Below, piece after piece: positions 58,691 through 64,000 of a stretch of DNA of 64,000 nt; within the stretch, counting starts at the first letter, position 1; each line of letters starts with the position of its first letter. The notes below the pieces were generated by a model. It ran no database searches, was not told the DNA's origin, and saw nothing but the letters and a program-made list of their open reading frames with translations. The position numbers were made by a program, and so were the translations under genes. The DNA lies in assembly GCA_963727015.1 (NCBI GenBank), contig CAVSEV010000013.1, forward strand, positions 496,001 through 560,000, written 5' to 3'. The stretch comes from DATFVJ01 sp963727015. Lineage in GTDB: Bacteria > Actinomycetota > Actinomycetes > Streptosporangiales > Streptosporangiaceae.

Positions 58691-59083
58691 AGTGAGATCA
58701 CCGATCTGAGCGAATTCGACGGCCGCGCGGCTATCGTCACCGGCGGGGCGTCAGGGATCGGCCTGGCCACGGCGCGCCTGTGCGCCGCGGCGCACAGGTC
58801 GCCGTGCTCGACCTCGGCATCCCGGGTGCGACCCGCAGCGCCGGGGGGCTGCATGCGGTCAAGGCGGACGTGACCGGCGACGCTGGCGTGCGGTCGGCGA
58901 TCGCCGGCACCGCCGCCGCACTCGGCGGGCTCGACATGCTGGTGAACAAACGCCGGAATCGGCGCAGCGGGCACGGTCGAGGACAACGAGGACGACGAGT
59001 GGCGGCTGGTCTTCGACGTCAACATGGACGGACGGGGCATCATGGACGGGCAGTCGTGCCGCACGTAATGCAGCCACCCGGCC
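58691..59083 (+). pseudogene. Short-chain dehydrogenase/reductase pseudogene
   Basis: Three pieces of one SDR lie in successive frames. They are 'EFDGRAAIVTGGASGIGLATARLCA' (Rossmann TGxxxGIG), then 'QVAVLDLGIPGATRSAGGLHAVKADVTGDAGVRSAIA...LDMLVN', then 'NAGIGAAGTVEDNEDDEWRLVFDVN'. At least two frameshifts separate them. A further shift is visible before PHVMQPP, and the catalytic Tyr-x3-Lys region is missing. It lies just upstream of iolB on the same strand and may once have been an inositol pathway dehydrogenase. Clear decay. Confidence 0.85.
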
Positions 59084-59128
59084 GGCAGTGCACGCGGGTG
59101 CCATTGACTCCGAGCAAGGAGCAGTCCC

Positions 59129-60028
59129 TTGACGAAGCGACGCACGCTCGTGGCGCCGTCGGTACCAGGCGAGCCTGAATCGCCGGATCGGCGGACGGAC
59201 CTGATCTCGCTGTCGGTGGCAGATCTGATGACCGGCGAGACGCTCGAACTTGGCGGCGCCGAATCGCGCAGCACCGGATCACGCGAGACCGAAGAAACGG
59301 CTGTCGTGATACTCGCCGGCGTGGCCGAGGTGGCCGCAGGGTCCCGGCCGCTCGGCCGCGCTGGCGGGCGCCGCGACGTCTTCGAGGCACCGGGCGATAC
59401 GATCTACGCTCCACCCGGCGTCACGGTCCGTCTCACCGCTGCGGACGGGCCCGCGTCGCTCGCGGTGGTGAGCGCGCCCCTTGACGGTGCGGCGGCTCCG
59501 GCGCAGGCCCGGATCATCACCGCAGCCGACCAGCGGATCGCCTATGTGGGCAAGGACAACTGGCAGCGGACCGTGCGCACGATTCTCGGGCCCGAGCACC
59601 AGGCCGGGCGACTGCTGCTTGGTGAGACCATCAACCCGCCAGGCAACTGGTCCTCCTATCCGCCGCACAAACATGACACGCAAGAGCCGCCGCGTGAGGT
59701 CAAGCTGGAGGAGGTCTACCTGTTCAAGGTCCATCCCGCTGGCGGCTTCGGCGTACAGCTCCGGTACGGCCCCGACGGGGAATCGTGCCGCACCGTCCGC
59801 GACGGCGACGCGGTCGCGATCCGCTCCGGATATCACCCAGTCGTAGCCGCGGCCGGTTACCGGCTCTACTACCTGTGGGCGATGGCTGGCGAGGGCCGCG
59901 AAATGATCCCCTACCTTGACCCTGCGTATGCCTGGGTACAGCAGGGCGGCGAGCCACCGGGCGGGGAGCCACCGGGCAGCGAGCCACCGGGCGGCGAGCC
60001 ACCGGACGGCGAGCCACCTGGACGCTGA
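59129..60028 (+). CDS. iolB: 5-deoxy-glucuronate isomerase (IolB)
   Basis: 299 aa. IolB isomerises 5-deoxy-glucuronate in myo-inositol breakdown. It is a bicupin with the C-terminal metal-binding set 'SSYPPHKHDTQEPPREVKLEEVYLFKVHP' and 'AIRSGYHPVVAAAGYRLYYLWAMAG', with N-terminal cupin 'ETLELGGAESRSTGSRETEETAVVILAGVAEV'. The last 25 residues are a repeat-derived tail (GGEPPG units). No other iol gene remains in the window except the broken SDR upstream, so the pathway may be encoded elsewhere or lost. Confidence 0.9.
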   Translation: MTKRRTLVAPSVPGEPESPDRRTDLISLSVADLMTGETLELGGAESRSTGSRETEETAVVILAGVAEVAAGSRPLGRAGGRRDVFEAPGDTIYAPPGVTVRLTAADGPASLAVVSAPLDGAAAPAQARIITAADQRIAYVGKDNWQRTVRTILGPEHQAGRLLLGETINPPGNWSSYPPHKHDTQEPPREVKLEEVYLFKVHPAGGFGVQLRYGPDGESCRTVRDGDAVAIRSGYHPVVAAAGYRLYYLWAMAGEGREMIPYLDPAYAWVQQGGEPPGGEPPGSEPPGGEPPDGEPPGR

Positions 60029-60105
60029 CGCGGCTGGCCGGGCGACACCGGCTGTCAGGCGACACAGCTGATCAGCCAGCGAAGCCCTGCCGTCGACGCG
60101 ACCGG

Positions 60106-60834
60106 TCACTTACTGACGTTGCAACGCACGCCGTCGAACAGGCAAGCCGAAGGGACGCGTGCCTGGCCGGCGCCGGCGAAGATGACCACGAGCGTCGTGC
60201 CCTCGCGCAGCTGGCCGGCCCGGCCTAGCGGCTTAATGATCACGCTGCCGTCACTGCCCGCATGCCAGGTGGCGTTGGCCATCCAGGCGATCCGGACACC
60301 CGGTAGCCTGACGGACAGCCACCAGCGGCCGTCCGGCGAGCCGCCATGGTCAGCAATGGAAAGCTCCGCGACGAAACCGCCAGCCGCAGACGGCGTCGAG
60401 CGGTAGCTGATCTGGATCTTTGACCGCGGTTGCGGCTGCCGCGGCGAGGACCCTGTGCTGGCCCGCCCTGGTGAAGGCGACGGCTGCGCGCTGCCACGGG
60501 CGGCGCCTGCGGGCATCGATTTGCCCGATGTCCTCGCGTCCGCGGTGTGGCCGGAGCTTGGCCGCGCGCACCCGTCGACCGTGCATTTCGGGCTCGGGCG
60601 CGAACTACTGAAAGTGAAAACGGTCTGGGTGGTGCCAAAGGCCAATACGGCCATGGTCAGGATACTGACGCTGAACACGAACGTCGGCGTCATCATCATC
60701 CGGCGCAATGAACCGCCGCCACGCGCGCGCCGACCAGCCGTCTCGGCCTGCGCCGTCGCCGTTCGGCGGTGGGCAGGCCTGATCCGGCTACTACGCCAGC
60801 GGTTTCGATGCATCGGGCGATTTATACCAAGCAA
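60106..60834 (-). CDS. Membrane-anchored protein with a CBM2-like carbohydrate-binding domain
   Basis: 242 aa. A basic cytoplasmic N-terminus (about 45 residues), a transmembrane segment (about 48-70, 'MMMTPTFVFSVSILTMAVLAFG'), a Ser/Pro/Gly linker, then a beta-rich domain (about 140-238). The domain pattern 'GGFVAELSIADHGGSPDGRWWLSVRLPGVRIAWMANATW' and 'LREGTTLVVIFAGAGQARVPSACLFDGVRC' resembles the family 2 cellulose-binding fold. It may bind polysaccharide at the surface. Assignment by pattern only. It converges on iolB. Confidence 0.55.
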   Translation of the reverse strand: MLGINRPMHRNRWRSSRIRPAHRRTATAQAETAGRRARGGGSLRRMMMTPTFVFSVSILTMAVLAFGTTQTVFTFSSSRPSPKCTVDGCARPSSGHTADARTSGKSMPAGAARGSAQPSPSPGRASTGSSPRQPQPRSKIQISYRSTPSAAGGFVAELSIADHGGSPDGRWWLSVRLPGVRIAWMANATWHAGSDGSVIIKPLGRAGQLREGTTLVVIFAGAGQARVPSACLFDGVRCNVSK

Positions 60835-60844
60835 GTGGTGTTCA

Positions 60845-60895
60845 CGGCTAGTAAACCCGAATGTGTGTTGTGTGATTACACTAAGTGACTAGCCG
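60845..60895. promoter_or_regulatory. Inverted repeat in the CBM2 gene upstream region / thiL end
   Basis: CGGCTAGT (60845-60852) and ACTAGCCG (60888-60895) pair perfectly across a 35-base AT-richer stretch. That stretch itself contains GTGTGATTACACTA. It is located 5 bases after the thiL stop and just upstream of the minus-strand CBM2 gene. Possibly a terminator for thiL and/or an operator. Confidence 0.45.
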
Positions 60896-60900
60896 ATAAA

Positions 60901-61998
60901 TCAGCGGAAATGCTCCCAGCCACCCCGGCGCTTGTATCGCTTTCCGTCCACCAGAACCCCGGCAGACGTGCCTGTTCCCGGTGCCCGGACGTGCCCGATG
61001 ACCGACCAGCGCGCGGGCAGGGTCACGTCAGGCGGGAACGCCGCGGCGAACGCATGATCCTCTCCCCCGGTGAGCATCCAGCCGGCGGCCGAAGTCCCCG
61101 CCACGGCCTGGACTGCCCGCGCCGCGCGGGCCACCTCACCCGGCCGGGGCCCGCCAGCGGCAGCCGTTATGATCAATTCGGCCGCCACGCTCAGCGGGCG
61201 GCTGCCGGGCAGCAGGGCGGAGGTCAGTTCGATCAGGACATCGCTCGCCTCGGCCACATGGCCGAGGTCGGCAAGCAGGCCATCACTAACATCGATCATC
61301 GCGGTAGCGCCGCACCGGGCCGCCTCCGGGCCCGCGTCGTACGAAGGCCGCGGGCGCCGGTGAGCGGTGAGCAGTTCCGCTGGCCCGGTCAGGCCGTGAT
61401 CGAGCAGCGCAAGGCCGGCGGCGGAATGACCGAGCGCGCCCGTAACCGCGACCACGTCCCCCTGGCCAGCGCCCGAGCGGCGGACAGGTGCACGGCCCTG
61501 CAGGTCGCCGAGCGCCGTCACCGCAATCATGATCTTGTCCGCCGCTGCGACGTCACCGCCGACGATGGCCGCACCACCGCGTGCGCACTCGGCGGCGAGC
61601 CCGGCGGTGAACTCGTCTGCCCAGCTCACCGGGAGCTCTGGCGGGGCGGCAAATGCTACGAGCAATCCGGAGGCCACCGCGCCCATCGCGGCGACGTCAG
61701 CGAGGCCGCGCGCCCCCGCCTTGTGGCCGACGTCACGCGGGCCCGACCAGTCGCGGCGGAAATGCTTTCCCTCCACCAGCAGGTCGGTGGTCGCGACCAC
61801 CCGGCGGTCTGGCGCACGCAGCACCGCGGCGTCGTCGCCGATGCCCAGGATGACGTGGCCGCCCGGCGGGAGCCCGGCGGAAATCCGGGCGATCAAACCA
61901 AATTCGCCAAGCTCTCCGATCGTGATGTGAACCTCCAGAAAGCGGACCTGCCCTGGGAATGTCCGCCTGGTCCGGCGGGCGCCGTAGCCCCAGCGCAA
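60901..61998 (-). CDS. thiL: Thiamine-monophosphate kinase
   Basis: Up to 365 aa. It phosphorylates thiamine monophosphate to the diphosphate. Motifs: 'IGDDAAVLRAPDRRVVATTDLLVEGKHF', 'ADVAAMGA', 'IVGGDVAAADKIMIAVTALGDL', 'MIDVSDGLLADLGHVAEAS' and 'MLTGGEDHAFAAAFPP'. The family start is normally just before GELGEFGLIARI. Here that position is ATC with GGAGG 5 bases upstream, while the only standard start in frame is TTG 61998. Start uncertain. Divergent from the RAM-domain gene. Confidence 0.92.
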   Translation of the reverse strand: MRWGYGARRTRRTFPGQVRFLEVHITIGELGEFGLIARISAGLPPGGHVILGIGDDAAVLRAPDRRVVATTDLLVEGKHFRRDWSGPRDVGHKAGARGLADVAAMGAVASGLLVAFAAPPELPVSWADEFTAGLAAECARGGAAIVGGDVAAADKIMIAVTALGDLQGRAPVRRSGAGQGDVVAVTGALGHSAAGLALLDHGLTGPAELLTAHRRPRPSYDAGPEAARCGATAMIDVSDGLLADLGHVAEASDVLIELTSALLPGSRPLSVAAELIITAAAGGPRPGEVARAARAVQAVAGTSAAGWMLTGGEDHAFAAAFPPDVTLPARWSVIGHVRAPGTGTSAGVLVDGKRYKRRGGWEHFR

Positions 61999-62078
61999 CT
62001 ACCAGCCGGGGCTCTACGGTAGCGTGGCGTTTCCGGTTAGTGGTCACTCTGGTCTACTCCGCCCGCTGGGAGGACGTC

Positions 62079-62312
62079 ATGGTCCAGGCCTACATCCTCA
62101 TCCAGACCGAAGTCGGCAAGGCAGCCGACGTCGCCATTCGGATCGGGAAGATCCCTGGCGTTACCCAGGCCGAGGATGTGACGGGCCCATACGACGTCAT
62201 TGTGCGAGCCGAGGCGGCCAACGTCGATGATCTCGGCAAACTTGTAGTCGCGCAGATCCAGGCCGTCGACGGCATCACGCGCACCCTGACCTGCCCCATA
62301 GTGCATATCTGA
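62079..62312 (+). CDS. Stand-alone Lrp/AsnC ligand-binding (RAM) domain protein
   Basis: 77 aa from ATG 62079, with GGGAGG 5 bases upstream: MVQAYILIQTEVGKAADVAI, 'KIPGVTQAEDVTGPYDVIVRAEA', 'IQAVDGITRTLTCPIVHI'. It is the regulatory half of a Lrp regulator without the DNA-binding half. Such SraA/RAM-type proteins form octamers and bind amino acids. Normal in actinobacteria next to thiL. Confidence 0.93.
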   Translation: MVQAYILIQTEVGKAADVAIRIGKIPGVTQAEDVTGPYDVIVRAEAANVDDLGKLVVAQIQAVDGITRTLTCPIVHI

Positions 62313-62399
62313 GGCGCCGTCACGCTGTCCAGCCACGCGGCGCGATCCAGGCAGGCCACAAGCACGCTCACCCGGCTGACGGCCGCGGCTGCCGCCGCC

Positions 62400-62886
62400 A
62401 TGGCGGCCGTGGCGGCTGCTGGGGCCGTGGCCTGCCTGCTGCTCGCCGGTTGCTCCTCCGGTGGTGCGGGTCACGGTGATGCGGCGGTCCGGCTCATCCC
62501 GCCCAGCCCGTCGCGGGACGCGAGCAGGTACTGCACGGCGCTCGCCCGCACGCTCCCCGCACGTCTCGACGGTCATCCGCGCCGGGCGGTGCAGCCCGGG
62601 CTCCGCGCTCACCGCCGCGTGGGGGGAGCCACCAATCGAGTTGCGCTGCGGTGTGCGGCTCCCCGCGGCGCTCACCCCCACCGCGGAACTCACCGTGGTG
62701 AACGGCGTGTCCTGGTTCGCGCAGCCGCCAGGCGTGGCCACGCCAACGCGGTTCACCGAGGTCGGGCGCGAAGCCTACGTCGAGCTCACCATCCCGGCCA
62801 GCTACGCGCCCGCTGGCACGATCCTCGTCGCAGTCAGCAACGCGCTCGCCGCGGCAATACCGGCCAAGGCGAGCGGCCAGATCTGA
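62400..62886 (+). pseudogene. DUF3515 lipoprotein, split by a one-base frameshift
   Basis: The N-terminal part (ATG 62400, possibly earlier non-ATG) has a lipobox, 'AVACLLLAGCSSGG', and runs to about 62600. The conserved DUF3515 body continues in another frame: 'SALTAAWGEPPIELRCGV', 'ALTPTAELTVVNGVSWFAQ' and 'TEVGREAYVELTIPASYAPAGTIL'. Removing one G in CCCGGGCTCC (about 62606) joins them. The frame up to the ATG lacks basic residues, but an upstream in-frame stretch (from about 62330) has them. Function of DUF3515 is unknown. Sequencing error or true shift cannot be told. Confidence 0.8.
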
Positions 62887-62943
62887 GTTGACCGCGAGGA
62901 CGTGTCTCGTAGATCTCGTTGCGCCGCCAGCGATCGGCCGGCC

Positions 62944-63630
62944 CTAACGCCGCGCGATGCCGGGGCCACGCAAGAGCCGCGCCGCCAGCGGTGCCGTCGC
63001 GGGACCAAGACCGAGCGCGGCCGCCTCGCCCAGATCGGCCGCCGTGTCCACATCGCGGCGCAGCCCAGGCAGGTCATCACGGCGGATCTCGCGAGCACCC
63101 GCGGCCACGTGGCTGCGCCGCGAGCCCGGACCGAATCTCGGCCTGAACGGGATGCCAGGCCGGGTCGTGTAAAGCGTCGTGCCAAGCCCGGAGCTATCAG
63201 GGACGATCGCCTGCGGCCAGCGGGCCGCCTGCCGCAGCGCCCGGTCGAGCTCGGCCGGCCTGAGCGCGGGCAGGTCCGCGGAAAGGGCCGCGATTCCCGA
63301 CCCTGGATCGCGGTACGCGGCCTGCGCCGCCCCGTATTCGAGCGCCGGATTCAACCCGGCATCTGGCGCGTCACCGACCACCGTAGCGCCAAGCCTGCCA
63401 AGTTCCCGCGCGGCGAGTTCGTCGTCGGTGACGACGATGACCTGCCACACCCGCGGGCACCCGAGCGCGGCCCGGACCGTGTCCGCCGCGACGGCAAGAG
63501 CGAGCGCCGGCCTGTCCGCGCCTGCCAGCGCGGCCAGCCGGGACTTGGCCCGGTGCAGCAGCTTGACCGGGACCACAAGTGACCACGTGAGCGGACCCTC
63601 AGCCCTCATGCGATGATCCTGCCTCGACAC
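62944..63630 (-). CDS. cofC: 2-phospho-L-lactate/phosphoenolpyruvate guanylyltransferase
   Basis: About 221-228 aa (ATG 63609 or 63630). CofC/FbiD activates phosphoenolpyruvate or phospholactate with GTP in F420 synthesis. Nucleotidyltransferase-like pattern: 'WSLVVPVKLLHRAKSRLA', 'VIVVTDDELAARELGRLGATVVGDAPDAGLNPAL', 'IAALSADLPALRP', 'RPRFGPGSRRSHVAAGAREI' and 'RRDVDTAADLGEAAALGLG'. It is divergent from plsC. Supports an F420-dependent metabolism, in line with the PPOX gene at 37.8 kb. Confidence 0.9.
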   Translation of the reverse strand: MSRQDHRMRAEGPLTWSLVVPVKLLHRAKSRLAALAGADRPALALAVAADTVRAALGCPRVWQVIVVTDDELAARELGRLGATVVGDAPDAGLNPALEYGAAQAAYRDPGSGIAALSADLPALRPAELDRALRQAARWPQAIVPDSSGLGTTLYTTRPGIPFRPRFGPGSRRSHVAAGAREIRRDDLPGLRRDVDTAADLGEAAALGLGPATAPLAARLLRGPGIARR

Positions 63631-63690
63631 TATGCGCGCTGAACCGCGAGACTAGGTTACGTGCGGGGATACTCAAGGCAGGAGACCGGT

Positions 63691-64000
63691 GTGGCGGGAA
63701 AAGAGCCAGATCACGGGTACTCGTACTCGCGCGCCTGGCGGATGGTGTCGATCATCCTGTTGCGGCCGTCCCTCAGGACGCTGCTCAAGCGCGACTGGGC
63801 GGGCCAGGAGAACATCAGGAACATCCCGCGAACCAGCGGGCTGATCCTGGCACCCAACCACATCTCGTATGCGGACGTGTTCGCTATGGCCCTGTTCAGC
63901 TATGAGTCGGGCCGTTACCCCGTATTCCTGGCAAAAGACGCTGTCTTCCAGATTCCTGTGGCAGGCTCGATCGTGCGCAAGCTCGGCCAACTGCCCGTCC
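63691..64000 (+). CDS. plsC: 1-acyl-sn-glycerol-3-phosphate acyltransferase, N-terminal part
   Basis: Begins at GTG 63691 (MAGKEPDHGYSYSRAWRM), with GGAG 6 bases upstream, and runs off the right edge at 103 codons. The acyltransferase motif is 'LAPNHISYADVF', the HxxxxD catalytic pair in NH-x-S-Y-x-D form. It makes phosphatidic acid from lysophosphatidic acid. The N-terminal helical segment (MVSIILLRPSLRTLL) may anchor it in the membrane. plsC beside cofC is a common order. Confidence 0.93.
   Translation, partial: MAGKEPDHGYSYSRAWRMVSIILLRPSLRTLLKRDWAGQENIRNIPRTSGLILAPNHISYADVFAMALFSYESGRYPVFLAKDAVFQIPVAGSIVRKLGQLPV

Overview
This is a high-GC (roughly 70 percent) actinobacterial chromosome segment. 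The gene content points to a filamentous or Streptosporangiales-like lineage rather than a mycobacterium: DUF3040, DUF2469, DUF3515 and DUF177 proteins, ANTAR and SpoIIE/STAS regulators, F420 enzymes (cofC and a PPOX-fold protein), C-type zinc-ribbon L32 and L28, and many GTG and TTG starts. No tRNA, rRNA, CRISPR array or complete transposon was seen. Functional calls come from reading the sequence, without database searches.

Layout. 1-2.5 kb: the end of a glycosyltransferase, a DUF3040 protein and a LigD-type polymerase. 2.7-9.5 kb: a signalling island. A SpoIIE phosphatase and a GAF-ANTAR antiterminator are divergent from a MerR-receiver hybrid and a double-domain KaiC ATPase. A STAS protein and an RsbA-like MEDS/HATPase protein converge on the KaiC gene. 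9.5-12.8 kb: an acyltransferase, rlmN and a SUFU-domain protein. 12.9-18 kb: cdsA-frr-pyrH-tsf-rpsB (minus strand). 18-19.4 kb: gene-free DNA packed with tandem repeats. 19.4-33.4 kb: xerC, dprA, yifB, yraN, DUF2469, rnhB, two lepB, rplS, trmD, rimM, a KH protein, rpsP and ffh. 33.4-36.2 kb: glnD-glnB. 36.2-37.8 kb: another repeat-rich gene-free stretch. 37.8-54 kb: a PPOX protein, ftsY, two type VII secretion-type proteins, smc, a coiled-coil protein, acyP, mutM, rnc, rpmF, DUF177, coaD, rsmD and recG. 54-64 kb: a GH65 phosphorylase, rpmB, a thiO-like oxidase, an SDR pseudogene, iolB, a CBM2-like anchored protein, thiL, a Lrp-type RAM protein, DUF3515, cofC and the start of plsC.

How the genes work together. 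The minus-strand core is the usual translation, secretion and chromosome-maintenance neighbourhood: ribosomal proteins, SRP plus its receptor plus signal peptidases, tRNA and rRNA modification, SMC, RNase III and RecG. The signalling island is the main accessory block and the best candidate for an under-described system. Its STAS protein lacks the phosphorylatable serine, and its kinase-like partner lacks key ATP-site residues.

Two themes run through the window. First, short tandem repeats with unrelated units (9, 15, 20, 22, 56, 57 bp and others) fill intergenic gaps. Some have also expanded in frame inside housekeeping proteins (PyrH, RpsB, RpsP, Ffh, RsmD, IolB). Second, several genes that should be intact are interrupted: smc by an in-frame stop beside an 89-bp duplication, rnhB and the DUF3515 gene by single-base shifts, an SDR gene by several shifts, and a phosphoglucomutase-like gene reduced to 31 codons. 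Some single-base shifts may be sequencing errors, which raw reads would settle.
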